A stretch of DNA of 64,000 nucleotides from Microtetraspora sp. NBRC 13810 (GCF_030268685.1 NZ_BSRQ01000008.1:1-64000); one strand, 5' to 3'. Numbered from the stretch's first letter, positions 46,643 to 55,727 are shown. The notes: generated from the letters alone by a model not told the origin. Numbers and translations: made by a program.

Positions 46643-47503
46643 ATGACCGCCGGTTTCCTGTTCTGCGCAGATCCGCTCCGTCCGCGCCGGGTCGATCCGC
46701 ATTTCGCCGCCCAGGCGGCAGCCGTACGGGAGCTGGGCGGCGTGCCGGCGCTGATCGACCACGACGCGGCGGCGGCGGGCCGGGCCGTGCAGGCGGTGGC
46801 CGGGGTGCCGGAGGGGTTCGGGGCGGCGTGGTACCGGGGGTGGATGCTGCCGGCCGATCGCTACCGGGAGCTGGCCGGCGCGCTGGCGGCCCGGGGCTGC
46901 CACCTGGTCACGGACGCCCCCGCCTACCGGGCCGGGCACGAACTGCCCGGCTGGATCGGCCACTTCCGCGACCTGACGCCGGAGACGGCCGTGCTGCCGA
47001 TGGAACCGGGCGAGGCGGCCCCGGATGCCGGGCGCCTCGCCCAGGTCGCGGCCGGCCTGGGGAACGACGGTTTCGTGGTGAAGGACTACGTCAAGTCGCG
47101 CAAGCACGAGTGGGAGGAGGCGTGCCACGCGCCCGACCTCGCCGCCCTCGCCCGGGTGGCCGCGCGGTTCGTCGAGCTCCAGGGGGAGGACCTCACCGGC
47201 GGCCTGGTCATCCGCCGGTTCGAGGACTTCGGCGACCGCCAGGTGCGCGTCTGGTGGGTCCGCGGCGAGCCCGTGGCCACCGGCCCGCACCCCGACCACC
47301 CCGCCGACCGGCTGGAACCGCCCGGCCTGGACCTGGTCCGCGCGGCGGTGCGCCGGCTCGGCCTCCCCTTCGTCACCACCGACCTGGTACGGCGGGCCGA
47401 CGGCGTCTGGCGGGTGATCGAGGTCGGCGACGGCCAGGTCAGCGACTGGCCCGCCGGAGTCGACCCGGCACCGCTGTTCGCCGCGCTGCTCCACGCCGGG
47501 TAG
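46643..47503 (+). CDS. ATP-grasp domain protein
   Basis: A 286-residue protein whose central and C-terminal parts look like ATP-grasp: FVVKDYVKSRKHEWEEACHA, LVIRRFEDFGDRQVRVWWVRG and a metal-site-like WRVIEVGDGQVSDWP at the end. The group (DUF4343-like) has members of unknown ligase activity. It is divergent from the HAD gene by 75 bases. The substrate is unknown. Confidence 0.75.
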   Translation: MTAGFLFCADPLRPRRVDPHFAAQAAAVRELGGVPALIDHDAAAAGRAVQAVAGVPEGFGAAWYRGWMLPADRYRELAGALAARGCHLVTDAPAYRAGHELPGWIGHFRDLTPETAVLPMEPGEAAPDAGRLAQVAAGLGNDGFVVKDYVKSRKHEWEEACHAPDLAALARVAARFVELQGEDLTGGLVIRRFEDFGDRQVRVWWVRGEPVATGPHPDHPADRLEPPGLDLVRAAVRRLGLPFVTTDLVRRADGVWRVIEVGDGQVSDWPAGVDPAPLFAALLHAG

Positions 47504-47580
47504 CGCCCGGCCAGGCCGATCGTCAAGCCGCGGGCGGCGTCACCAGGCCAGCCCTCCGGCCGTCCCCGGCCCTGCCGACG

Positions 47581-48297
47581 TCAGACCGTCGGGCCCGCGT
47601 CGCGGACGAGAAGGGCCGCCTGGACCCGGTTGGCGCAGCCGAGCTTGGCCAGGATCCGGCTCACGTACGTCTTGATGGTCGTCTCGCTCATGCTCAGGCG
47701 GCGGCCGATGTCGGCGTTGGACAGCCCCTCGGCCACCAGGTCCAGCACCTGCGACTCGCGGGACGTCAGGACGGCCAGCCGTTCGGCCGCCTCCCGCCTG
47801 CGCCGCGCCTCCACCGGAGTGATCATCCCGAGCACCAGCCGGGCCACCGCCGGGGAGAGGTAGGCGTCCCCGGCGTGCGCGGCCCGCACCGCCCGGACCA
47901 GCTCCTCCGGCGTGCAGTTCTTGAGCACGAACCCGGCCGCGCCGCTCTGCAGGGCGCGCAGCACGTTCGGCTCGGCGCCGAAGGACGTCAGCACCACGGT
48001 CCGCAGCCCGGGCACCCGCCGCCTCAGCTCCTCGATCGCGCTCAGCCCGTCCAGCACCGGCATCTTGATGTCCACCAGCGCCACATCCGCACGGCGGCCG
48101 ACGGCCTCGTCCACCGCCGCCCTGCCGTTCTCCGCCTGCGCCACGACCTCGATCCCGGGCACCGACTCCAGCACGGTACGGATCCCCGCCGCGATCAGCG
48201 GCTCGTCGTCCACGATGAGCACCCGGATGACCGCGCCACCCCCGCCGGCGGTCACGGCGTTCCCACCGGGGGTCACGGCGTCCCCGCCCGTGGTCAC
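47581..48297 (-). CDS. LuxR (NarL)-type response regulator
   Basis: A 238-residue response regulator with a receiver domain (VLIVDDEPLIAAGI; phosphoacceptor Asp76 in VALVDIKMP; Lys near FVLKNCTP) and a C-terminal LuxR helix-turn-helix (LTSRESQVLDLVAEGLSNADIGRRLSMSETTIKTYVSRIL). The first 21 residues come from a triplicated 21-bp repeat, each unit beginning with GTG in frame, so three GTG codons could serve as starts. The annotated GTG overlaps the kinase stop. It forms a two-component system with the kinase. Confidence 0.93.
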   Translation of the reverse strand: MTTGGDAVTPGGNAVTAGGGGAVIRVLIVDDEPLIAAGIRTVLESVPGIEVVAQAENGRAAVDEAVGRRADVALVDIKMPVLDGLSAIEELRRRVPGLRTVVLTSFGAEPNVLRALQSGAAGFVLKNCTPEELVRAVRAAHAGDAYLSPAVARLVLGMITPVEARRRREAAERLAVLTSRESQVLDLVAEGLSNADIGRRLSMSETTIKTYVSRILAKLGCANRVQAALLVRDAGPTV

Positions 48298-48306
48298 GGC
48301 GTTCCC
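48232..48306. repeat. 21-bp tandem repeat at the kinase/regulator junction
   Basis: On the minus strand three units of GTGACCNCNGGNGGGNNCGCC begin the response regulator, and the end of the kinase (GGAACGCCGTGA) looks like a fourth partial copy. Each unit carries an in-frame GTG. Confidence 0.7.
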
Positions 48307-49622
48307 AGCAGGAAGCCGGCGGGCACCAGCATCAGCATGCCGACCGCGGCCGCGACGCCGATCGCGCTCGTGCGCACCCGCTCGCCCACCGTCAGCTCGC
48401 CGACCGTCAGCTCGCCCGGCTCCGCCGCCTCCGGGGTGGCGGGCAGCATCGCGAAGAGCCGGAAACCGTCTCCGGACCGGCCGTGATCGATGAACCCGCC
48501 GGCCGGCCGCACCCGCTCACCCAGACCGGCCAGCCCATGCCCCGCCCGCCCATGTCCCCCCAGCCCATGTCCCCCCAGCCCCTGTCCCGCCCGCCCGCCG
48601 TCCCCGGTGGGCCGCTCGCCGGACAGGCCGCGGCCCGCGGGCGGCGCGGGCGCGACCGATCGCTCCTCCGGCGGGAGCGGGTTGGTGACACTGAGCAGGA
48701 GCGCGTCCTGCTCCCACTCGACGGTCACCGTGACCGGGCGGCCGGGCGCGTGCTTCGCCGCGTTCGTCAGCCCCTCCTCGACCACCCGGTACGCCGCCCG
48801 CCCCGCGGCCCCGGACAGCGGCAGCGGCTCGCCACGCCGTTCCAGCGTCACCGGCACCCCCGCCGCCCGGAACTCCGCCACCACCACGCCCACCGCCTCC
48901 ACACCGGGCGCGCGGGCGTCCGGCTCGTCCTCCGCCCGCAGCGCGCCGACCAGTTCGTGCAACTCGTCCAGGGCGCCCCGTGCGGCACCGGCCAGCCGCC
49001 GCACGGCCAGGTCGTGCGCCGGCGGCAACCCCGACACCTCCAGCGCGGCGGCCTGCACCGAGACCAGGCCGAGCCGGTGGCCGAGCGAGTCGTGCAGCTC
49101 GCGGGCGATCCTGAGCCGCTCGCGCAGCCGCTCCCGCTCGGCGACGAGCTCCCTGTTCCAGCGCAGCTCCCGGTTGCGCTGGTCGAGCGCCGCCACCAGC
49201 CGCCCGTGCTGCGCGAGATAGCGGCCGACCAGCAACGGCAGCACCACGAACACGAGATGGATCGTCACGAACTGGGGGACGGCACGCGGCTCGGCCGGCC
49301 GTACCGCGAGCTGCAGCCCGAGACCGCCCAGCGTCACCCCGGCCAGCGCCGCGGTGCCCCGCCGCGACACCACGGCCCGCCCGGTCCGGTACGCGGTCCA
49401 CAGCGTCAGCACGTAAGGACCGCCGGCCACCGCGCTGAGCGCGAGCGCGGACCCGAGCGCCGGCACCGGCCACCGCCGGCCCAGCACGACCACCAGCGCC
49501 GCGGCCGCCACGTACCCGGCCATCCCCCACGAAGGCGGGCCGCCCCGATGCGAAGCCGCCATCAGAGCGGAATCCGCGACGACCACCAGGACGGCGAGGA
49601 CGGCGAAAAGGTGTCGGCCCAT
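48294..49622 (-). CDS. Sensor histidine kinase (HisKA_3 type)
   Basis: A 442-residue membrane kinase. Four or five hydrophobic helices lie in residues 1-140. A HisKA_3 dimer domain follows with the phosphohistidine in RIARELHDSLGHRLGLVSVQ, then an HATPase domain (VVEEGLTNAAKHAPGRPVTVTVEW, NPLPPEERS, then HGLAGLGERVRPAGG). A Gly/His-rich insertion (GQGLGGHGLGGHGRAGHG) lies just before the G box, encoded by a short tandem repeat. A further hydrophobic helix (SAIGVAAAVGMLMLVPAGFLL) ends the protein. It phosphorylates the overlapping LuxR regulator. It is divergent by 99 bases from the ABC exporter, the likely target. Confidence 0.9.
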   Translation of the reverse strand: MGRHLFAVLAVLVVVADSALMAASHRGGPPSWGMAGYVAAAALVVVLGRRWPVPALGSALALSAVAGGPYVLTLWTAYRTGRAVVSRRGTAALAGVTLGGLGLQLAVRPAEPRAVPQFVTIHLVFVVLPLLVGRYLAQHGRLVAALDQRNRELRWNRELVAERERLRERLRIARELHDSLGHRLGLVSVQAAALEVSGLPPAHDLAVRRLAGAARGALDELHELVGALRAEDEPDARAPGVEAVGVVVAEFRAAGVPVTLERRGEPLPLSGAAGRAAYRVVEEGLTNAAKHAPGRPVTVTVEWEQDALLLSVTNPLPPEERSVAPAPPAGRGLSGERPTGDGGRAGQGLGGHGLGGHGRAGHGLAGLGERVRPAGGFIDHGRSGDGFRLFAMLPATPEAAEPGELTVGELTVGERVRTSAIGVAAAVGMLMLVPAGFLLGTP

Positions 49623-49721
49623 GCCCAGGAGGTTACTTTCCCGGCGACGTCCACTTTGGTCACCGGAAGACGCGACTTTGGAGGACTGCCCGCGGGCGAC
49701 GCCGTTCCTAGCGTTGGTCCG

Positions 49722-50633
49722 GTGATCGAAGTACGTGACCTCAGCAAGAGTTTCGGGGACACCGTCGCCGTGGACGGGCTCTCCTTCGTGCTGCGTCCCG
49801 GCCGGGTGACCGGGTTCCTCGGACCGAACGGAGCAGGCAAGACGACGACGATGCGGATGATGCTCGGCCTCGACCGTCCCACCGCAGGCGAGGTCCTCCT
49901 CGACGGCCTGCCGTACCGGCGGCTCGCCCGCCCGCTGCTGCGGGTCGGCGCCCTGCTGAACGCCGGAGCCGTGCACGGCGGCCGGACCGCCTGCCACCAC
50001 CTGTGGTGGCAGGCCCGCAGCAACGGGATCCCGCGGACCCGGGTGGCCGAGGTACTGGAGCTGACCGGCCTGACCGGCGTGGCCCGGCGGCGGGTACGCG
50101 GCTTCTCGCTCGGCATGACCCAGCGGCTCGGGCTCGCCGCGGCGTTGCTCGGCGACCCGCCGGTGCTTCTCCTCGACGAACCGGTCAACGGGCTCGACCC
50201 CGAAGGCGTCCTGTGGATCAGGAACCTGCTCAAGGGCCTGGCCGCGGAGGGGCGCACGGTCTTCGTCTCCAGCCACCTGATGAGCGAGATGGCGCTCACC
50301 GCGGAACACCTCATCGTCATCGGCCGCGGCCGGCTCCTCGCCGACACCACGGTCCGCGAGTTCGTCGAGTCCGGCAGCCGGTCCCACGTCCTCATCCGCA
50401 CCCCGGACCCCGCGCGGATGCGCGAGACGCTCGCCGCCGCCGGCATCCCCACCGAGCAGACCCCCGACGGCGCCCTCGCGGCCCACGGCACCGAGCCCGC
50501 CAGGATCGGCGAACTTGCCGCCGCGCACGGCCTGACCGTGCACGAGATCACCACCCGGCCGGCCTCCCTGGAGGAGGCGTTCCTCCGCCTCGTCGGCGAC
50601 GCCGCCGAATACCGAGGCGAGGGCACGCGATGA
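49722..50633 (+). CDS. ABC transporter ATP-binding protein
   Basis: A 303-residue ATPase of the drug- or peptide-export (CcmA/BcrA-like) group: Walker A GPNGAGKT, signature FSLGMTQRL, Walker B VLLLDEP and the His switch VFVSSHLM. A C-terminal region follows (FVESGSRSHVLIRTPDP...). The start is GTG at 49722; the stop overlaps the permease ATG (ATGA). It is divergent from the sensor kinase. Such kinase-regulator-ABC groups often respond to cell-envelope antibiotics. Confidence 0.93.
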   Translation: MIEVRDLSKSFGDTVAVDGLSFVLRPGRVTGFLGPNGAGKTTTMRMMLGLDRPTAGEVLLDGLPYRRLARPLLRVGALLNAGAVHGGRTACHHLWWQARSNGIPRTRVAEVLELTGLTGVARRRVRGFSLGMTQRLGLAAALLGDPPVLLLDEPVNGLDPEGVLWIRNLLKGLAAEGRTVFVSSHLMSEMALTAEHLIVIGRGRLLADTTVREFVESGSRSHVLIRTPDPARMRETLAAAGIPTEQTPDGALAAHGTEPARIGELAAAHGLTVHEITTRPASLEEAFLRLVGDAAEYRGEGTR

Positions 50634-51418
50634 GCGCGCTCGCCGAAGGACGCGGAACCATGCGGGACGTCGTCGCCGCGGAATGGATCAAGATCCGGAC
50701 GGTGCGCTCGACAGGCTGGACGATGCTGCTGACCGTGGCCCTCGGCACCGGCCTCGGTGCCCTGGTCGGCCTCTCCTTCCGGAACGCCCCGGCGCGGCCG
50801 GGCTTCTTCGATCCGCTCTTCGCCGCCTTCTACAGCCTCACGCTGGCCCAGCTCCCGCTGGTGGTCTTCGGCGTCGTCACGGTCACCGCCGAGTACACCT
50901 CCGGCACGATCCACGCCTCGCTGGCGGCCGTGCCGCGCAGGGGCGTCTTCTACGCGGGCAAACTGCTCGGCTGCCTGCCGCTGGTGCTCGGTGTCTCGGT
51001 GGCCACCGTCCTCGGATCCTTCTTCGCCTCCCAGGCGACGCTCGGCCCGGACGGCGTCGGCCTCGGCGCGCCGGGCGTGTCCGAGGCGGTGATCGGCTGC
51101 TCCCTCTACCTGACCCTCATGTGCCTCTTCGCCGCCGGGCTCGGGATGCTGCTGCGCAGTTCGACGGTCTCCCTCGCCATCCTGCTGCCCCTGCTGTTCC
51201 TCGGCTCGCAGGGGCTCGGCAACGTTCCTGGGCTGAAGACCTTCCTGCAATACCTGCCGGACCAGGCCGGCGCGGTCATGCTGCACCTCACCGGCCCGCC
51301 CGGCGACCCGCAGTTCGGCCGCGACTACGGCGCCTGGACGGGCCTGGCCATCCTCACCCTCTGGACCGCCGCCGCCCTCCTCGCCGGCCACCTGACCCTG
51401 CGCCGCAGAGACGCCTGA
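50630..51418 (+). CDS. ABC-2 type permease
   Basis: A 262-residue permease with about six hydrophobic helices. It has the features of ABC-2 exporters linked to BcrA-like ATPases: VVAAEWIKIRTVRSTGW at the start, VTVTAEYTSGTIHASLAAVPRRG after the second helix, and a final helix LTLWTAAALLAGHLTL. It overlaps the ATPase by 4 bases and pairs with it to export a lipid, peptide or antibiotic. Confidence 0.9.
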   Translation: MSALAEGRGTMRDVVAAEWIKIRTVRSTGWTMLLTVALGTGLGALVGLSFRNAPARPGFFDPLFAAFYSLTLAQLPLVVFGVVTVTAEYTSGTIHASLAAVPRRGVFYAGKLLGCLPLVLGVSVATVLGSFFASQATLGPDGVGLGAPGVSEAVIGCSLYLTLMCLFAAGLGMLLRSSTVSLAILLPLLFLGSQGLGNVPGLKTFLQYLPDQAGAVMLHLTGPPGDPQFGRDYGAWTGLAILTLWTAAALLAGHLTLRRRDA

Positions 51419-51434
51419 GAACCGGCCCGCCGGG

Positions 51435-51782
51435 TCACGGGGCGAGCCACAGGCGGCCGGCTTCGTACCGGGCGACCGAGGGGGAGACCTTCTCCGGCGT
51501 CCGCGCCACCTCCTCCTCCAGATCGCTCAGCACCCGCCGGGCCTGGTTCCTGAGCCGCCGCCGATAAGCGTCGAGATCGTCGCCGAACCGCCGCGCCGCC
51601 GGCCCCACCCAGACGGCCCGCCCGGTGAACTGCCCGAACGGCTGATCCAGCGCGGCCTCCAACTGCGCCACATGCCGCCGGACCGCGGCCAGCGTCTGCT
51701 GGAGCGCCTGACGGCGCGGATTCGGCACGAGGGCCGGCTCGACGGGCATGGCTGTCACCGGGTCAGCTCCCTGTTTCGTCAT
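51435..51782 (-). CDS. Small WXG-like helical protein
   Basis: A 115-residue protein with a helix (LQQTLAAVRRHVAQLEAAL), a W58-V-G60 turn (RAVWVGPAARRFGDDL) and a second helix (DAYRRRLRNQARRVLSDLEEEVA). This is the helix-WXG-helix hairpin of the ESAT-6/WXG100 superfamily. The N-terminal 20 residues form an extension. Relatives often go with ESX secretion, but no ESX genes are in the window. The large helical protein (52317-54404) is encoded on the same strand, separated by a plus-strand lipoprotein gene. Confidence 0.72.
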   Translation of the reverse strand: MTKQGADPVTAMPVEPALVPNPRRQALQQTLAAVRRHVAQLEAALDQPFGQFTGRAVWVGPAARRFGDDLDAYRRRLRNQARRVLSDLEEEVARTPEKVSPSVARYEAGRLWLAP

Positions 51783-51858
51783 AGAGGGTACGGCGGCGGC
51801 GACGGACCGGACAGGATGAGACCGACCGCTCGACCCCGAGCAGACGGAGGAGATCCCG

Positions 51859-52302
51859 GTGCGGCTTCCTGTGTGGCGTTGCCTGATGGCATCCGCCGTC
51901 CTCACCCTGTCCACAGCCTGCACCCAAAGCACCTCGGGGCCGACGGCGACCCAGGCGGGGGAGACCTTGAAGACGCATATCACGCAGTTGATGGCCGAAA
52001 CCGATCTGCGGGACGTGAAGGTCGTCGACGCGGGTGGGAAGGACGTCGCCTGTGGCGAAGGGGGGACCAAACGCACTTATGCCGTGCAGGTGCAAATGCC
52101 GTACGAGCGTCCAAGCCTCATTGGCCAGATGGCCGGTGCTCTCTCCCGGATCTGGGGCTATGAGGTGACCGAAGTGTTCGGTGGTTCGGAGAAGACGATT
52201 CTCCGGCTCGAGTCCGCTCGCACGAACCTCACACTCGACATGCCGGACGTCAGGCTGGCCACGGTGGCGGGTGAGACCGATTGTGTGCCCGCGCCGGATT
52301 AG
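51859..52302 (+). CDS. Hypothetical lipoprotein
   Basis: A 147-residue protein with a lipoprotein signal peptide (VRLPVWRCLMASAVLTLSTAC, lipobox STAC) and a small soluble domain containing KDVACGEGGTKRTY and a final Cys in TDCVPAPD. I do not recognise its family. It lies between, and opposite in strand to, the WXG-like and large helical protein genes. The start is GTG at 51859. Confidence 0.72.
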   Translation: MRLPVWRCLMASAVLTLSTACTQSTSGPTATQAGETLKTHITQLMAETDLRDVKVVDAGGKDVACGEGGTKRTYAVQVQMPYERPSLIGQMAGALSRIWGYEVTEVFGGSEKTILRLESARTNLTLDMPDVRLATVAGETDCVPAPD

Positions 52303-52316
52303 GACATGTGCCGTCA

Positions 52317-54404
52317 TCAATCCTTGCCAATCACGATCTTCTCGAGCTGAGGGTCGGCGCCCGTGAGAAAGGTCTCCATACGCGTTTTGTTGCCGGAGAA
52401 GGCGTCCGCGGTGCCGAAGAGCACTTTGCCGAAGGTCCGCCGGTCTGCGTCCATATTGGTGCTCCCGTTGGCCTTCAGCCACTCCAGAAGGGCGGTCATC
52501 TTCTTCGGATCCTTGTCGAACTCCTGAAATTTGCGCAGCCGGCCTTCACCGTCGACGATCAGCGGGTCGGTAGGCGGTTTGAAGGCCACCGGGTCGCCTT
52601 TCATCGTGTAGCCGTGGGAAAGGAGGCCCGAAGCGATCTCGTGAATGGTCACCCGTGCCGCGGCGAACTCCTTGGCATTGACCTTCGGTAGTTTCGGGTC
52701 CGACTCGAAAACGGCCTCCAGGCCGCCCTTCGCGATCCAGCCGAATACCGTCCAGGCCAGCGCGGACGGATAAGCGCCGGTCGGGACGCTGAGCATGACC
52801 AGGTCGCCGCCCTTGTCGATCATCTGTCCGATGACCTCCCCCGCCTCCTCGTTCCGTATGTCCTCCGAACCCAGGACGAGTTTCTGGGCGGATAGCTCCA
52901 TCCCGGCGACCTGGCCCAGCCGGGCCATCGCCTGCTGGACGGCGAGTTCCGCCTGCAACCCGCCGGGAGGCGGGTTCGCGATGCGGTCCTTGTCGATCCG
53001 GATCCCTTCGGCGAACAGCCGGCTCGCGAGCCCCGCCATGGCCTTGTCGAAGGGTTTGAGGTGCGCGTCCGTGTCGGCGAACGTCTGCAGATAGCGATAT
53101 GCGTCCATGATCGACAGCCTGAACGCCGGGTGGGTGCCCGCCAGTTGGTCGTCGAAGGCGCCGAACCGGCTGGGCTGCTGGGAGTCCGGATCGGAGTATT
53201 CGGCCCCGGCCGTGATCTCGGTGACGTAGGAGGCGGCTGTTTCGGAGAGGTGGATGCGCATGTTGTCGTGCAAGGAGAAGGATGGGGCCGTGGTGAGGAC
53301 GGTGAAGGCGAACTTCGCGGCGGCCGGGGTGTGGGCGCCGTCCTTTTCGTCGTAGGCGCCTGAGGCGGCGGCGAGCAGTTTGCCGAAGGCTTCGCCGAGG
53401 CGGGCGTCGTCGGACGCGCTCGCGCTCATCGTGGTCAGCACGGAGCCGAGGGGGGCGCGGAGGGGCGGGTCGACGGGGGAGGTGGCGGCGGGGTGCCAGT
53501 CCTGGGCGAGGGCGGTCACGGCGAGGCGGGCGGCGGCGGGGTTGGCGGCCAGGGCGTTGAGGAAGCGGGCCGTGGTGCCGTGCAGCTTGTGCGGGAACGG
53601 CACCGCGTCGCGGGCCATGGGCAGTACGGCGTGCCGGCGGGCGACGTCGGCGAGCCAGACGGCGGGGAAGTCGCCGGAGAGGACCAGCCAGGACAGGGCT
53701 TCGGCGTCACCGTCGCGGGCGAGGTCGTCCATCACCTTCTGGATGCCCTTGACCCGTGGGACGGCGGCCGCCGCGGACGAGAAGGCGGTGCCCAGCTCGA
53801 CGAGCCTGGCGTCCACCGCCTGGGCGTCCTCGGCGCTCACCCGGGTCTGGACCGGGCCGCCCCACGCCCGCCTGATCTGTTCGGGTAGGGCCGCGATGGC
53901 GGTCGCGCCGAGTTCGGCGAAGAACGAGGCGGTGTAGTCGCCGTCGGCCCGGTGCGCCAGCAGCCGGCCCAGCAGGTCGCGGCTGCGGGCGTCCAGCTCC
54001 GCCTGGGAGAGGTCCCCCGGCTGCCGGAACCGGGCGGCCAGCGCGGCGCCCGCCCGGCGGGACTCCTCGGGTGAGGTGGTGAGCGCGCCCTCGTCGTACG
54101 AGACCAGGCCGGTGGGCAGGGAGCCGGGCCGCCAGTCGCCCGTCTGCCTGGTGATCGTCTGGTGCCTGGCGCGGAGCTCGGGGAGCTGCCTGCCGACCCA
54201 GTCCTCGATCTCCTTGAGCGGCGTCAGCGCGGACGCGTCCGCGCTGACCCGGTCCAGCTCGCGGCGGAGGGTGGCCGACTGCTCGCCGATCACGCCGTGG
54301 GCGCGTTCCACGGCGGCGATGAACTGCTCCATCAGCGCCGGGTCGATGCCCGACAGATCGGGGTTCAGCGGTCCCGTACCAGGTGGCATCGCCGGTTGCG
54401 ACAC
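52317..54404 (-). CDS. Large alpha-helical protein, DUF6571-like
   Basis: A 695-residue protein, helix-rich throughout, beginning with VSQPAMPPGTGPLNPDLSGI and a helical hairpin (MEQFIAAVERAHGVIGEQ ... DWVGRQLPELRARH). It resembles a family of large actinobacterial proteins (DUF6571-like) of unknown function often encoded beside WXG100 proteins. I see no catalytic motif, signal peptide or clear membrane helix. The GTG at 54404 has an AGGGAGGGG ribosome-binding site. It might be a secretion substrate or partner of the WXG-like protein; this is inference. Confidence 0.7.
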   Translation of the reverse strand: MSQPAMPPGTGPLNPDLSGIDPALMEQFIAAVERAHGVIGEQSATLRRELDRVSADASALTPLKEIEDWVGRQLPELRARHQTITRQTGDWRPGSLPTGLVSYDEGALTTSPEESRRAGAALAARFRQPGDLSQAELDARSRDLLGRLLAHRADGDYTASFFAELGATAIAALPEQIRRAWGGPVQTRVSAEDAQAVDARLVELGTAFSSAAAAVPRVKGIQKVMDDLARDGDAEALSWLVLSGDFPAVWLADVARRHAVLPMARDAVPFPHKLHGTTARFLNALAANPAAARLAVTALAQDWHPAATSPVDPPLRAPLGSVLTTMSASASDDARLGEAFGKLLAAASGAYDEKDGAHTPAAAKFAFTVLTTAPSFSLHDNMRIHLSETAASYVTEITAGAEYSDPDSQQPSRFGAFDDQLAGTHPAFRLSIMDAYRYLQTFADTDAHLKPFDKAMAGLASRLFAEGIRIDKDRIANPPPGGLQAELAVQQAMARLGQVAGMELSAQKLVLGSEDIRNEEAGEVIGQMIDKGGDLVMLSVPTGAYPSALAWTVFGWIAKGGLEAVFESDPKLPKVNAKEFAAARVTIHEIASGLLSHGYTMKGDPVAFKPPTDPLIVDGEGRLRKFQEFDKDPKKMTALLEWLKANGSTNMDADRRTFGKVLFGTADAFSGNKTRMETFLTGADPQLEKIVIGKD

Positions 54405-54473
54405 GCGTCGCCCCTCCCTGTGCACGCGCCGATTCGTCTTCGACTGTGCCACAAGGCGCACCCGGCGTCAGGA

Positions 54474-55649
54474 TCAACGCTCAAATGAGACCAGACGGGG
54501 GTGCAGGGAGAGGGCCTCGTCGCCGAGGAGTTCGAGGGCGGCCAGCCAGGCGGCGGCGGACGCGCCGTCCCCGGCTACGGTGACGGCGGCGTCCCAGCGT
54601 TCCCGCACCAGGTCCCTCACCGCCTGCCGTACCGGGCCTGGGCTGGTCAGGACGCTGCCGGCGAGGACGACGGGGGTGCGCTCGCCGGGGGGACGGACGG
54701 CGGCGACGGTGTCGGTCAGCAGGCGGGCCGCCTCCCCGGCGATGCGCAGGGCGACCGCGTCACCTTCGGCGGCGGCCCGGCTCACCAGCGGGGCGAGCGC
54801 GGCGAGCTCCAGCGGCGGCCGGCTCTGCGCCACGGTGATCAGCCGGTTGGCCAGCGCCCGCCCGGCGACCCCGCCGATGCCCCCTTCGCCGGTGCCGCCC
54901 GCCTCCCCGCCGCCCCCTGAGGGCGAACCGGCCGCGACGCCCCCGGGACCCGCACCGGTGCCGCCGGCTGCTGGAGGGCCCGGTGGGGCAGCGCCGCCGA
55001 GCAGCGGGGAGCCCGGTGGGGTGGTGCGGTCAGGGGGGTGAGGGCTGGGGGCGGGGGTGTGGAGGATGGTTTCGGCGACCGGGGTGGTGAGGGAGGTGGC
55101 GGGGGCGCCGGTGGCGAGGGCGGTGACCACCGCCTGGGCGGCGCGGCGGCCGATCCAGTAGCCGGAGCCGTGGTCGCCGAGCAGCCAGCCGAGGCCGTCG
55201 GCGAGCGGGCCGAGCCCGCGGTCCTCGATGGCGGCGGCCACCGCGCCGGTGCCGGAGATGAGCACGGTGCCCGACGGCTCCGCCGTACCCGCGGCGAACG
55301 CCACCGGGACGTCGCCGATCTGCCGGACGGGCACCCCGGGCGGCACGCCGAGCTCCGCGAGGACGCGGTCGAAGGCCGCCTTGCCCGCGCCGGTCCGCAG
55401 CGGGTCGCCGCCCGCGACGCCCGCCACCAGGGCGCGGACCTGCGCGCCCGCGGCGCCGTAGGCGGCCAGGGCCGTGCCGACGGCGTGCGCGATGGCGGCG
55501 CAGGACGCGGCGACGCCGTGCGCGGTGGGGTTGCCGCCTGCGGCTTGGCCGCGGGCGGCGCGGGTGCCGTCGAGCGAGGCGACCACGGCACGGGTGGAGG
55601 TGCCACCGGCGTCCACCCCGACGACGACTCCTGACGCGTGGTCGTTCAC
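54474..55649 (-). CDS. BadF/BadG/HgdA-type sugar kinase (N-acetylglucosamine kinase-like)
   Basis: A 391-residue protein with the ASKHA ATPase motifs: VVVGVDAGGTSTRAVV (phosphate 1), VLISGTGAVAAA (phosphate 2), GWLLGDHGSGYWIGRRA and VVLAGSVLTS (adenosine). The group includes N-acetylglucosamine and N-acetylmuramic kinases. Here the divergent RpiR, SIS and ngcEFG genes make an aminosugar the probable substrate. Residues about 198-260 are a Gly/Pro/Ala-rich insertion splitting the domain. The GTG start at 55649 shares a control region with the RpiR gene. Confidence 0.87.
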   Translation of the reverse strand: MNDHASGVVVGVDAGGTSTRAVVASLDGTRAARGQAAGGNPTAHGVAASCAAIAHAVGTALAAYGAAGAQVRALVAGVAGGDPLRTGAGKAAFDRVLAELGVPPGVPVRQIGDVPVAFAAGTAEPSGTVLISGTGAVAAAIEDRGLGPLADGLGWLLGDHGSGYWIGRRAAQAVVTALATGAPATSLTTPVAETILHTPAPSPHPPDRTTPPGSPLLGGAAPPGPPAAGGTGAGPGGVAAGSPSGGGGEAGGTGEGGIGGVAGRALANRLITVAQSRPPLELAALAPLVSRAAAEGDAVALRIAGEAARLLTDTVAAVRPPGERTPVVLAGSVLTSPGPVRQAVRDLVRERWDAAVTVAGDGASAAAWLAALELLGDEALSLHPRLVSFER

Positions 55650-55691
55650 ATGGACATCTTGGGCCTTGACTCCGATCGTTGCAAGAATTAT

Positions 55692-55718
55692 TTTCACCGA
55701 GTCGTCACATTGGTGAAA
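55692..55718. promoter_or_regulatory. Candidate RpiR operator between divergent genes
   Basis: TTTCACC (55692-55698) and GGTGAAA (55712-55718) form a 7-bp inverted repeat with a 13-base spacer in the gap between the sugar kinase and RpiR starts. RpiR/MurR proteins bind such dyads and respond to sugar phosphates; the assignment is inferred. Confidence 0.5.
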
Positions 55719-55727
55719 GGAATAGTT

